Shown here piece after piece: positions 34,484 to 42,888 of a DNA stretch of 64,000 nt. The stretch's first letter is position 1. Every line of letters begins with the position of its first letter. The position numbers were made by a program, and so were the translations under genes. The stretch is taken from assembly GCA_030158665.1 (NCBI GenBank), contig JAOASM010000007.1, positions 1 through 64,000 of the forward strand, read 5' to 3'. This DNA comes from Sediminibacterium sp. (GTDB lineage: Bacteria > Bacteroidota > Bacteroidia > Chitinophagales > Chitinophagaceae). The notes under the pieces were generated by a model. That model was not told where the DNA came from. It made no database searches and saw only the letters and a list, made by a program, of their open reading frames with translations.

Positions 34484-35885
34484 ATTTTATCTCTTATTTG
34501 CTATGGTCAGTTTTACGGCATGTAAAATACCTGCACTTATCAGCAAACAAGAAAACAAAACCGTTCCTGAATACTATACCACAGCTAAGGATTCAACAAA
34601 TATTGCTAATTTAAAATGGCGTCAATATTTTACTGACCCATTCTTGATTGCAATTATTGATACAGCTCTAAAAAACAATCAAGAATTGAACATCGCTCTG
34701 CGTGAAATAGAAATAGATAAAAATGAAATTCAAGCAAGAAAAGGTGAGTATTTACCTTTTGTAAATATTGGAGGTGTTGCAGCATTTGAGAAAACAGGCA
34801 AATACACTTTTGATGGCCTATCAGAAGAAGACTTAAATGCAAATCCTGAAAAGGGACCAAAGCATGTTGGTGATTTTAGAGCTGGCGTTTATGCCTCGTG
34901 GGAGCTAGACGTTTGGAAAAAACTTAGAAATGCAAAAAAATCAGCCGCAATCAAATATTTTTCAACGATTGAAGGTAGAAATTTCATCGTAACGAATGTG
35001 ATTGCTGAAATTTCTAGTGCTTATTATGAATTATTAGCGCTGGATAATTTACTAGCTATCGTTCAGCAAAATATTGAACTTCAGCAGAACGCACTTCGTA
35101 TGGTTAAACTAGAAAAAGAAGCAGCAAAAGTATCACAATTAGCTGTTAACCGATTTGATGCACAATTATTGCATACACAAAATCTACAGTTTGATATTCA
35201 ACAGCAAATTGTTGAAACAGAGAATAAAATTAATTTTTTATCGGGGAGGTACGCATCACATGTGGCAAGAACGACCGCTTCTTTAAATGATATCCCTGTT
35301 GAAATGGTTCAAACCGGCATACCTTCGCAACTATTGTTAAATCGTCCCGACATTCGACAAGCAGAATTAATTTTAGCTGCTTCAAAATTAGATGTTCAAG
35401 TTGCAAGAGCTAATTTCTATCCATCTTTCAAATTAAACGCTAGTTCTGGATTTACTGCATTTAATCCGAGTTTTGTTTTCAGACCTGAATCTATGCTGTA
35501 TAGTTTTGCAGGCGATGCTATTGCACCTTTAATTAATAAGAATGGTATCAAAGCGGCTTATAAAAATGCCAACGAAAAACAGATCATAGCAGCTTATCAA
35601 TATGAACGTACAATTTTAAGTGCTTTTACAGAAGTTGTCAATCACTTATCCCTTATAGATAATTATAAAAAGAGCTACGATACTAAGTCTAAGGAAGTGG
35701 AGATCCTAACTCAATCTGTTGACATTTCAAATAAACTGTTTATATCTTCAAAAGCAGATTATATAGAAGTATTATTTACACAACGTGAAGCACTCGATTC
35801 AAGAATAGAATTGATTGAAACAAAATTGAAGCAATTACAAACTAAAGTCAATATTTACCGATCCCTAGGCGGAGGATGGAATTAA
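34473..35885 (+). CDS. Outer-membrane efflux channel (NodT/TolC type) lipoprotein
   Basis: A 470-residue outer-membrane efflux protein. The signal segment has a lipobox-like FTAC (Cys16). The two TolC-type repeats show in LKWRQYFTDPFLIAIIDTAL (about 48-67), LALRE..-like long helices, and LLNRPDIRQAELILAASKLDVQVARA.FYP near residue 290. It completes the tripartite efflux system. The start codon lies inside the 3' end of the permease gene, an 11-base overlap. A strong terminator follows. Confidence 0.92.
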   Translation: MKYKFYLLFAMVSFTACKIPALISKQENKTVPEYYTTAKDSTNIANLKWRQYFTDPFLIAIIDTALKNNQELNIALREIEIDKNEIQARKGEYLPFVNIGGVAAFEKTGKYTFDGLSEEDLNANPEKGPKHVGDFRAGVYASWELDVWKKLRNAKKSAAIKYFSTIEGRNFIVTNVIAEISSAYYELLALDNLLAIVQQNIELQQNALRMVKLEKEAAKVSQLAVNRFDAQLLHTQNLQFDIQQQIVETENKINFLSGRYASHVARTTASLNDIPVEMVQTGIPSQLLLNRPDIRQAELILAASKLDVQVARANFYPSFKLNASSGFTAFNPSFVFRPESMLYSFAGDAIAPLINKNGIKAAYKNANEKQIIAAYQYERTILSAFTEVVNHLSLIDNYKKSYDTKSKEVEILTQSVDISNKLFISSKADYIEVLFTQREALDSRIELIETKLKQLQTKVNIYRSLGGGWN

Positions 35886-35906
35886 TATCAAAATAAAAAT
35901 ACCGCA

Positions 35907-35939
35907 AAGAGGCCCCTAAATTAGGGGCCTCTTTTTTAA
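35907..35939 (+). terminator. Rho-independent terminator of the efflux operon
   Basis: AAGAGGCCCCTAA (35907-35919) pairs with TTAGGGGCCTCTT (35921-35933), followed by further T residues. It is one of the strongest hairpins in the window and ends the RND operon. Confidence 0.92.
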
Positions 35940-35996
35940 TACTATTTCGAAGAAGCTATTTTTAAAGATTGAAATCTAGAAGAGTATGGCTGAATA

Positions 35997-36021
35997 TGTT
36001 CCTTTTTGGCACAAAGGAACA
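35997..36021. promoter_or_regulatory. 25-bp dyad operator candidate, site 3
   Basis: Perfect TGTTCC-N13-GGAACA, with nine-base arms as at site 1 (TGTTCCTTT/AAAGGAACA) and seven bases of spacer. It ends 74 bases before the lipocalin-like lipoprotein gene at 36096, which is followed by a CocE-type hydrolase on the same strand. Confidence 0.72.
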
Positions 36022-36095
36022 AACTGCTAATGATAAGTGGTGTCCAATTGCAATCTCATAAATATCTTGTCGTCTAAGCATAAAAATATTGCCTC

Positions 36096-36500
36096 ATGAA
36101 AAATGTTTACTTTCTGCTGTTTATCCTTACACTTGTATCCTGCAGCAATGAAGATCAACTTACAAAAAATGCATTTATTGGCACATGGCATTTAGTGAGT
36201 ACCCAACCCAATATTATGGACAAAGGGGTATTAATGTATAGTCAAGATGGTCAAATGACGGCCATTTTGAACAAAAAGGATAAGTCCATCATTGGATATT
36301 GTGGAAAATACGAAATCAATACAAAACTATCTTTTGTAACACATTACCGTGATTTTTACGCCTCACTTCCAGAAGCCAATGATTCAACGCCTCCTGTTTA
36401 TATAAGAGACTTCGAATTGAGTGCAGATAAAAAAACGCTGATATTACGTCCAAGAGAAGAAGCTGGCTTAAGCTTGACTTGGAAAAAAGTAAGTCAGTAA
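36096..36500 (+). CDS. Lipocalin-like lipoprotein
   Basis: A 134-residue lipoprotein: signal MKNVYFLLFILTLVSC with Cys16, then a lipocalin-like domain (FIGTWHLVSTQPN near 28, MYSQDGQMTAIL near 47, GKYEINTK near 66). The pattern fits the small lipocalin-like family found in bacteria, with a strand-rich barrel and no clear catalytic residues. It is followed 50 bases later by a CocE-type hydrolase, probably in the same transcript, and preceded by dyad site 3. It may bind a hydrophobic ligand. Confidence 0.75.
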   Translation: MKNVYFLLFILTLVSCSNEDQLTKNAFIGTWHLVSTQPNIMDKGVLMYSQDGQMTAILNKKDKSIIGYCGKYEINTKLSFVTHYRDFYASLPEANDSTPPVYIRDFELSADKKTLILRPREEAGLSLTWKKVSQ

Positions 36501-36550
36501 ATGCATATAGTTCTATCAGAATTAGTAGATTACAGAATAAATAAAAGAAT

Positions 36551-38416
36551 ATGAAAAAGCAATTATTGTTTTTACTGCTTATGCCAATAATGGCATTTGC
36601 TCAAATAGCAGACTCTGCCTGGATTGTCAACAACTATACCAAGACAGATTATCAAATTCCAATGCGTGATGGTGTTAAATTATTTACGACAGTCTACGCG
36701 CCAAAAAATAGTACAGAAAAACATCCAATCATACTTACTAGAACACCCTATTCATGTGCTCCTTATGGCGAAAATGTGTTTGGAAAATTCTGGGCAGGGC
36801 CAAGAAAATATTTTTTTGAAGAACAATATATTTATGTCATTCAAGATGTAAGAGGAAGGTGGATGAGCGAGGGTGTGTTTGAAGATATTCGTCCATACCA
36901 GCCTAATAAAAAAGCGAATGAAACAGATGAGGCTTCTGATGCTTATGATGCGATTGATTGGATGGTTCGTAATCTCCCAAACAACAATGGTAATGTAGGT
37001 GTATTTGGGACTTCTTATCCTGGTTTTTATGCAACGCTTGCAGCACATAGTAATCATCCAGCATTGAAAGCAGTGAGTCCTCAAGCGCCAGTAACAGAAT
37101 GGTTCTTGGGTGACGACTTTCATCACAATGGTGCTTTTATGTTAGCAGATGCGTTTGCTTTTTATTCTGGTTTTGGAAAGCCAAGACCAAAGCCAACCAC
37201 CATTGGACCAAGTGGTTTTAAATTTCCTATTGATGATAATTTTGAATTTTACTTAAGAACTGGAGCAATTACCAATTATACAAAATTGATGGGCGATAGT
37301 ATTAAATTTTGGAATGATTTAATGGCACATCCTAATTATGATCAATTCTGGCAAGTAAGAAATGCTCGTAAAAATGTAGAAGTGATTAGTCCAAATATTC
37401 CCACTCTAATTGTTGGCGGATTGTATGATGCCGAAGATTGTTATGGTGCATGGAATTTATATAAAGCAATCGAATCAAAGGCTAAAAACAATAATAAAAT
37501 TGTAATGGGTCCTTGGTACCATGGACAATGGGGAGCAACAGATGGTACTAAACTAGGTAATATTCAATGGGGTAGCAATACGAGTGATTGGTATGGTAAA
37601 AATATTGAGTTGCCGTTTTTCAATTTCTATTTAAAAAATAAAGGAACTATTGATCAAATCAAAGAAGCAAACATTTTCTTTAGCGGATCTAATGAATGGA
37701 AGCAGCTTTCTAGCTGGCCATTACAAGGGATGCAAATGGAGCCATATGCATTGGGTAAAAACGGCTCTTTTGCAAAAGCGACTAAAACTAACACTGTAAG
37801 TAGTTTTGACGAGTACGTGAGCGATCCTGCAAAGCCAGTGGCCTATATATCAGATGTCTATTTAATGAAGAGCAAACCTAATAGACATTATAGAGAGTAC
37901 ATGAATGAAGATCAAAGATTTGCTTCCAGAAGAACAGATGTATTAACTTATCAAACACCTATTTTAGAAAATGACTTGACCCTAGCTGGACCAGTCATTG
38001 CAGATTTGATGGTAGCTATATCTAGTACGGATGCTGATTTTGTAGTTAAAATAGTAGACGTATTCCCTGATGACTTTGATTATGCCTCTGGATCTAATTA
38101 CTTAATGGGCGGGTATCAAATGTTAGTGCGCGGAGAAATTATGAGAGGTAAATATAGAGACAGCTTTGAAAAGCCAAGTCCTTTTGTTCCAAACAAACCA
38201 ACAAAAGTAAAATTTGCTTTACCTGATGTGGCACATGTATTTAAAAAAGGGCATCGATTAATGGTACAAATACAAAGCACTTGGTTCCCCATTGCAGATA
38301 GGAATCCACAAAAGTTCATGAATATTTATGAAGCTAAAAATGAAGACTTCAAAAAGGCTAATATTAAAATATTCCACAACGCTTCAACTATCTCATTACC
38401 AATATTGAAAAATTAA
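36551..38416 (+). CDS. CocE/NonD family hydrolase (X-Pro dipeptidyl-peptidase type)
   Basis: A 621-residue exported serine hydrolase, signal peptide ending AFAQ (residue 18). The alpha/beta-hydrolase domain has the nucleophile motif GTSYPG with Ser155, an acid in YDAEDCY and His in GPWYHGQWG, as in cocaine esterase, glutaryl acylase and alpha-amino-acid ester hydrolases. A C-terminal jelly-roll (about 430-621) fits the family. It cleaves an ester or amide outside the cytoplasm. It is probably co-expressed with the lipocalin-like gene under dyad site 3. Confidence 0.93.
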   Translation: MKKQLLFLLLMPIMAFAQIADSAWIVNNYTKTDYQIPMRDGVKLFTTVYAPKNSTEKHPIILTRTPYSCAPYGENVFGKFWAGPRKYFFEEQYIYVIQDVRGRWMSEGVFEDIRPYQPNKKANETDEASDAYDAIDWMVRNLPNNNGNVGVFGTSYPGFYATLAAHSNHPALKAVSPQAPVTEWFLGDDFHHNGAFMLADAFAFYSGFGKPRPKPTTIGPSGFKFPIDDNFEFYLRTGAITNYTKLMGDSIKFWNDLMAHPNYDQFWQVRNARKNVEVISPNIPTLIVGGLYDAEDCYGAWNLYKAIESKAKNNNKIVMGPWYHGQWGATDGTKLGNIQWGSNTSDWYGKNIELPFFNFYLKNKGTIDQIKEANIFFSGSNEWKQLSSWPLQGMQMEPYALGKNGSFAKATKTNTVSSFDEYVSDPAKPVAYISDVYLMKSKPNRHYREYMNEDQRFASRRTDVLTYQTPILENDLTLAGPVIADLMVAISSTDADFVVKIVDVFPDDFDYASGSNYLMGGYQMLVRGEIMRGKYRDSFEKPSPFVPNKPTKVKFALPDVAHVFKKGHRLMVQIQSTWFPIADRNPQKFMNIYEAKNEDFKKANIKIFHNASTISLPILKN

Positions 38417-38433
38417 TTTATATTTTTTAAATA

Positions 38434-38469
38434 AAAAAAGGAGGTGTATTTGATACACCTCCTTTTTTT
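38434..38469. terminator. Bidirectional terminator
   Basis: GGAGGTGTAT (38440-38449) pairs perfectly with ATACACCTCC (38453-38462), with A-run and T-run flanks. It serves both convergent genes, the CocE hydrolase and the esterase at 38496. Confidence 0.92.
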
Positions 38470-38495
38470 ATACCAATTGTGACTTATATAATTGA

Positions 38496-39404
38496 TTAAT
38501 GATCTGCCCTATGCCCTTTTCCAATACTTCTGTCAACAGGAAGGCCGTACAAAGAATACAATGTTCTACTTGACATAGCGCCTAAGACTGACACGTGACT
38601 CTCATCTGGAAATATCACAGACTCTACATGTAAGTTTTTATACTTTCTACTTTTAAGTGTATTTGCTAGGTTTAAAGCGCGCTTTTCGAATAAGTTTTTT
38701 CCTTCTAATCCTGCAGCTGAAATAAATACTCTGCCTTTTAACTCTTTTTTGGATTCATAATAAGCACGCTCCAATCTGAATGTTTCGTCATTATTCACGA
38801 ATAATGCTGCACTATTAATTCCAAAACGAGTGAAATATCCATTGTCCTTAAACAATACATGACTAGTAAACAAGCCACTCAACGAATGTCCTGTAATGCC
38901 TCTGTCTTGATTTGTTTTATAATTAGATTCAATGATAGGTATAACTTCGTTTTTAATAGCATCGTAATAATGTGAACCGTTGCCAGAATTCAATTTAACA
39001 GGCGCGCCTCTCAATAAAACCGCTACCTGAAAAGAATCTTCATATCTGTCAACATCATGCGTTAAAATCGGGTACCTAGTCATCAACCATTCTGGCAAAC
39101 TCATTCGGTCATCCCCAATACCTACAATGATGACTGGCTCTATCTCACTAAACATCAATTTATTCAATTCATGCATTATTGGGAAAGAATAATACCCGTC
39201 AAGTACATATAAAACTGGATATTTTTTATCCTCTTTAGGGTTATACCCCTGCGGTAAGGATACAGAAACAACGATATCTCCTCCTAAGTATTTTGAAGCA
39301 ACATTAAATCGATCGACCCCATGTAAAGTTGCAGGTAGTTTTGTTTGGGCATTTAAATCTTGAATGCATAAACTTATCCATAATATAAATAGTATCTTTT
39401 TCAT
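38496..39404 (-). CDS. Exported putative esterase (esterase D/BesA-like)
   Basis: A 302-residue alpha/beta hydrolase of the putative esterase family. I start at 39404 (MKKILFILWISLC, a clear signal peptide) and not at the Met ten codons upstream. The nucleophile elbow is GHSLSG near residue 165, an HGVDRF-type N-terminus opens the mature part, and PVLYVLDGYY gives the oxyanion strand. Relatives include ferri-siderophore esterases. It lies 66 bases after the NTF2-like gene on the same strand, with a hairpin between them. Confidence 0.85.
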   Translation of the reverse strand: MKKILFILWISLCIQDLNAQTKLPATLHGVDRFNVASKYLGGDIVVSVSLPQGYNPKEDKKYPVLYVLDGYYSFPIMHELNKLMFSEIEPVIIVGIGDDRMSLPEWLMTRYPILTHDVDRYEDSFQVAVLLRGAPVKLNSGNGSHYYDAIKNEVIPIIESNYKTNQDRGITGHSLSGLFTSHVLFKDNGYFTRFGINSAALFVNNDETFRLERAYYESKKELKGRVFISAAGLEGKNLFEKRALNLANTLKSRKYKNLHVESVIFPDESHVSVLGAMSSRTLYSLYGLPVDRSIGKGHRADH

Positions 39405-39420
39405 AAGTTTGGTTTGAAGT

Positions 39421-39452
39421 GAAAAGAGACCCAAAAATTGGAGCCTCTTTTA
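39421..39452 (-). terminator. Possible weak terminator or attenuator
   Basis: On the minus strand AAAAGAGGCTCC can pair with GGGTCTCTTTT around a 7-base AT-rich loop. It lies between the NTF2-like gene and the esterase gene, so it may partly limit read-through into the esterase. Confidence 0.5.
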
Positions 39453-39470
39453 AATGAATTTAACTTTGTT

Positions 39471-39983
39471 TTATTTCATTAATTCTGCCAATTCTCTTGA
39501 ATCATACAAGCCCCACTCTTCCACAATTTTGCCATCTTTCATCGCATTGACTACATTCATGATGACTTTAACTTGTTTGTCCCCTTTTGTAAAAACAAGG
39601 TGTTGAAATGAAATAACATAGTTTGTAACACCTTCTGGTGAAGCTTCATCATTCACCGCCTCCCAAATTGGGTCCATTTTTTCAATTTTCACAGTGATCC
39701 CCTTAGTCATGAAAAAGTTAAAATTAGCTACATTTTGGTCCAAAGTCATTTCATTGTTATTGTCATGGAATTTGGCATTTGCCGCATAAAAAGATCTATA
39801 GCTAACAGAATCCATTGCTTCGAAAGCTTTAGTCATATTTTTCACTAATTCAATATTCGCAGAACTGTCAAGATTATAGCCAACTGCATTTGCTGGATAA
39901 TTTGATGAATTTGTTTTTTCTGTTGTTGGTGAACAAGCAAAAATGGTGCTAGCCACGAAGCAAGCTAAAAGGATTTTTTTCAT
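39471..39983 (-). CDS. NTF2-like lipoprotein
   Basis: A 170-residue lipoprotein, signal MKKILLACFVASTIFAC with Cys17. The NTF2-like domain is about 45-165 (KNMTKAFEAMDSVSYRSFYAANAKFHDNNNEMTLDQNV, then NAMKDGKIVEEWGLYDSREL). Function is unknown, and whether it is an enzyme cannot be told. It is followed by an esterase gene on the same strand and diverges from the lipoprotein at 40159, with dyad site 4 between them, 75 bases from this start codon. Confidence 0.82.
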   Translation of the reverse strand: MKKILLACFVASTIFACSPTTEKTNSSNYPANAVGYNLDSSANIELVKNMTKAFEAMDSVSYRSFYAANAKFHDNNNEMTLDQNVANFNFFMTKGITVKIEKMDPIWEAVNDEASPEGVTNYVISFQHLVFTKGDKQVKVIMNVVNAMKDGKIVEEWGLYDSRELAELMK

Positions 39984-40058
39984 GTTGTTTTTTGTTTTTT
40001 ATTGAAAGAACAATTTAGCCTTGAGCCTGTAAAACTGATATTGATTCTACCTAAAATT

Positions 40059-40083
40059 TGTTCCTTAAAGCTAAAATGGAACA
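40059..40083. promoter_or_regulatory. 25-bp dyad operator candidate, site 4
   Basis: Perfect TGTTCC-N13-GGAACA between divergent lipoprotein genes, exactly 75 bases from both start codons (39983 and 40159). Symmetric placement fits one bound dimer serving both promoters. Confidence 0.72.
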
Positions 40084-40158
40084 TTTTAATGTCTTTTAAG
40101 CTGTACTTCTTTTACGAAAGCGCCTAATTTGGATTAAGCTTAAAAACAAAAAAATACT

Positions 40159-40950
40159 ATGAAAAAAACAACGATTGTAGGATTTGCACTTGCTGCTATT
40201 ATTGCTGGGTGTAATCAAGCCGAAACACCAACTGCTCAAAATGGGGCTTATTCATTAGACAAAGTCATATGGAATGATGGCACAAAAGACACCGAAACGC
40301 TAGCGACTGATGGCAATACCCAGTTTAAAATCTATACTGATGCCTCCTATTTTTATATCGCAGAAGCAAAAGATAGTACCGTATCATTTGGAATTGGGTC
40401 ATACATCCAAAAAGATGCCAAAAACATTGAAGAAGTGAATATTTTCAACTCAGGTTCATTGGACAGCGCTAGTGCAGCGCAATTGGAAATCACTAAAACT
40501 GAAAAAGGTTATAATCAGTTTATACCTGAATTAGTAGTTCGTGGAGCAAAATGGAGCGGAACAGAGTATTATACCAAATTAGAAGGCGATGGCGCATCTG
40601 AACTGGATGGGGTATGGCAACAAGCAAAAAGCCTAGAAATTACAGGTTTAGACACGGCTGATAGAACCTATAATGAATATAAGGTATACCAAGCAGGTCA
40701 TTTTATGTGGGCTGCTATGTATAAAGCAGATACCACGGCAGCAACTTTCACAAAAGCAATAGGCAAGGGTAAGTTTACCTTAAATAAGGAAGCTATTACA
40801 GAAGATTTGACATTTTCAAGTAACAGATCTTGGGTTGGAAAGTATGCTATGCAACTTACATTCAATGGCCCAGATGAATTCACACAATCTATAACAGATA
40901 CAGTAGCTAAAATGACTAGTATCAAGACTTATAAGCGTGTAAGTAAGTAA
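40159..40950 (+). CDS. Lipoprotein of unknown function
   Basis: A 263-residue lipoprotein (signal MKKTTIVGFALAAIIAGC, Cys18). The mature part is about 245 residues of mostly strand-rich sequence (NDGTKDTETLATDG, KFTLNKEAITEDLTF, ITDTVAKMTSIKTYKRVSK), with no recognised domain or repeat. It diverges from the NTF2-like/esterase pair at a shared dyad site, and a strong terminator follows. Confidence 0.75.
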   Translation: MKKTTIVGFALAAIIAGCNQAETPTAQNGAYSLDKVIWNDGTKDTETLATDGNTQFKIYTDASYFYIAEAKDSTVSFGIGSYIQKDAKNIEEVNIFNSGSLDSASAAQLEITKTEKGYNQFIPELVVRGAKWSGTEYYTKLEGDGASELDGVWQQAKSLEITGLDTADRTYNEYKVYQAGHFMWAAMYKADTTAATFTKAIGKGKFTLNKEAITEDLTFSSNRSWVGKYAMQLTFNGPDEFTQSITDTVAKMTSIKTYKRVSK

Positions 40951-40976
40951 TAATGGAGTATTAAGTTTGGTTCTAT

Positions 40977-41013
40977 AAAAAAGCCCTGGTAATTTGATTT
41001 ACCGGGGCTTTTT
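40977..41013 (+). terminator. Rho-independent terminator
   Basis: AGCCCTGGTAA (40982-40992) pairs with TTACCGGGGCT (40999-41009), one G-T pair, followed by T residues. It separates the lipoprotein gene from the AraC-type gene. Confidence 0.88.
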
Positions 41014-41051
41014 ATTATCTTGAAGTCTATTCAACTAGTAATCATCCATTT

Positions 41052-42245
41052 ATGGCCATACTATTTCCCTTGTTTGGGATTTTTACATCATTTATTCTTT
41101 TATACTATTTAAGTTCATTAAATAGATCGAATATATTCTTAGCCCTCTTTTTCTTATGTTGTAATCTAGTAGTATTGGTTTACTATGGCCTTCATTTTAC
41201 GAAGGACCTGTTTTGGGAAGGTGTAAGTTTTGTAAATTGGCTTCCTTTATCTTACTTATTAGGTCCCCTTTTGTTTTATTATGTAAAAACAACTTTATCA
41301 GATAGCAACAAACTTCAAAAATGGGACTGGTTGCATCTGCTTCCTGCTGTATTTATTGTGATTAACTGCTTGCCATTTACAACCCTTCCTTTTGATCAAA
41401 AAGCGCAAATAGCACATGAAATTGTCAATGTAACAGAGAATTATGCGCTTGATTTCAATTTTGTATCATTTGAATTCATCCTTTATTCTAGATCAATTCA
41501 TCTTTTACTCTATTCTATTTTTTCAATAGGCTATTTTTATACGCGCAGTAAAGCAATTCTAAAGAATTTTAATAGACTTCCTTCAAACCACTCCATTATT
41601 AGTAGATGGTTATACTTACTGAGTCTCATTCAAATTGTTATTGCCATCAATAGTATTGGGCACATGAGTACACTTTATGGTGTTCAGTTTAATATTTTCG
41701 GCATTCCTAGTACACGCATTTTTACCGAGAAATACTACTTTGAGATTTGTGGTGGTGGATTTTTTCTACAAAATATTTTCTTGTTCTTATTCCCTAAAAT
41801 CCTTTATGGTAATGTCTCTTACACAATTGAAAAAGGTAAAGATAATATTATAGACGACTTAAAATCAAACTTACCTAAGAAGCAAAAAGAAACAGCTACC
41901 ATTCAGGATATTGAACAAATTATTCAGCGTTATTTAGAAAATTCACCTTTTATTCAAAAGGAATTTTCACTTTCTCAAATGTCCTTTGATCTGAAAATTC
42001 CCGAGAGATTTTTATCGAATTACTTTAACAAAGAACTCAATATCACCTTTAGTGAGTGGAGAAAAAATTTGCGAATCGATCATGTTTGTAGATTAATCGA
42101 ACTTGGTGAAGCTAAAAATTTAACCATTGAAGCTATTTCGACAAATGCCGGTTTCGCATCAAGATCTAAATTCATTGATGCTTTTAAAGAGCGAAAGGGT
42201 GTAACCCCTTCCGCTTTTATAAAATCTATTGCACTAAAGGATTAG
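41052..42245 (+). CDS. AraC-family regulator with membrane-bound sensor domain
   Basis: A 397-residue one-component regulator. Residues 1-260 form about seven membrane spans (MAILFPLFGIFTSFILLYYL, LPLSYLLGPLLFYYV, and more). Residues 285-397 are an AraC-type DNA-binding domain (FSLSQMSFDLKIPERFLSNYFNKELN, then IEAISTNAGFASRSKFIDAFKERKGVTPSAFI). It should sense a membrane or external ligand and bind DNA in the cytoplasm. Dyad site 4 lies upstream and site 5 downstream of it, so it is the best candidate to bind the repeated 25-bp dyad. It has no such site of its own. Its stop overlaps the ester-cyclase-like gene by 4 bases. Confidence 0.85.
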   Translation: MAILFPLFGIFTSFILLYYLSSLNRSNIFLALFFLCCNLVVLVYYGLHFTKDLFWEGVSFVNWLPLSYLLGPLLFYYVKTTLSDSNKLQKWDWLHLLPAVFIVINCLPFTTLPFDQKAQIAHEIVNVTENYALDFNFVSFEFILYSRSIHLLLYSIFSIGYFYTRSKAILKNFNRLPSNHSIISRWLYLLSLIQIVIAINSIGHMSTLYGVQFNIFGIPSTRIFTEKYYFEICGGGFFLQNIFLFLFPKILYGNVSYTIEKGKDNIIDDLKSNLPKKQKETATIQDIEQIIQRYLENSPFIQKEFSLSQMSFDLKIPERFLSNYFNKELNITFSEWRKNLRIDHVCRLIELGEAKNLTIEAISTNAGFASRSKFIDAFKERKGVTPSAFIKSIALKD

Positions 42246-42727
42246 CGCGCCATTAAGCCTAGTTGTCTAAAGAATTCAAGATTGTCCATAAAGTCTTGTT
42301 CTTCTGTAATTTTACCATTCACTACTGTTGCAATGGTACAACCAATCACATCCACATCCTTATTGGTTGCAGGAATGCCAAAGAAACTGCCTGTATGTTT
42401 GCCTTTAAATTGCCAATACTTTACCACTTTATTACCTTGTGCAATAGATTCTCTTACTGTAAATTGTCTATTGCTAAAGCCAGAGATATAATTCGCATAA
42501 TAAGCAATACAATTGGCCTTACCCATTGTTGCTGGCGTAGTGTGTAACATCGCATTTTCAGCGTATGCAGTGTCTAAAATGTTTACTCTACCCTCATTTA
42601 AAACCACATCCCAGACATGATTATAAAATTTTACATTGCCGTTAGCAAGGTCTTTTTTTTGCGCAAATAAAGAAGATGCAGACAAAACACACACTAATAG
42701 AAGTGTGCACAAAGATGGTTTTTTCAT
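42242..42727 (-). CDS. SnoaL/ester-cyclase-like exported protein
   Basis: A 161-residue protein with signal peptide cleaved after SLFAQ (residue 23). The NTF2/SnoaL-like domain is clear (KFYNHVWDVVLNEGRVNILDTAYAENAMLHTTPATMGK, FKGKHTGSFFGIPATNKDVDVIG, NGKITEEQDFMDNL), as in ester-cyclase or polyketide-cyclase relatives. It is convergent with the AraC-type gene (4-base overlap) and has dyad site 5 upstream, 71 bases from its start codon. Function is not known. Confidence 0.85.
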   Translation of the reverse strand: MKKPSLCTLLLVCVLSASSLFAQKKDLANGNVKFYNHVWDVVLNEGRVNILDTAYAENAMLHTTPATMGKANCIAYYANYISGFSNRQFTVRESIAQGNKVVKYWQFKGKHTGSFFGIPATNKDVDVIGCTIATVVNGKITEEQDFMDNLEFFRQLGLMAR

Positions 42728-42798
42728 AATACTAATTTTTGATTAAACTCAAAACTAATAGGATGAATTTTGTGTCCGCCTATACAAGTTGTGAAAAA

Positions 42799-42823
42799 TG
42801 TTCCATAACAAGAATGCGGAACA
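42799..42823. promoter_or_regulatory. 25-bp dyad operator candidate, site 5
   Basis: Perfect TGTTCC-N13-GGAACA, 71 bases upstream of the ester-cyclase-like gene (start at 42727, minus strand). A degraded copy follows at 42837-42861. Confidence 0.72.
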
Positions 42824-42836
42824 AAATAGTACCAAT

Positions 42837-42861
42837 TGTTCCTAAATCCGTTTTTGGAAAG
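42837..42861. promoter_or_regulatory. Degraded second dyad beside site 5
   Basis: TGTTCC-N13-GGAAAG: one perfect half-site and a partial one at the same spacing, starting 38 bases after the start of site 5. It may be a weak auxiliary site or chance. Confidence 0.35.
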
Positions 42862-42888
42862 CTTTTAAGAGCTGTAGTTTTTGGAGAA

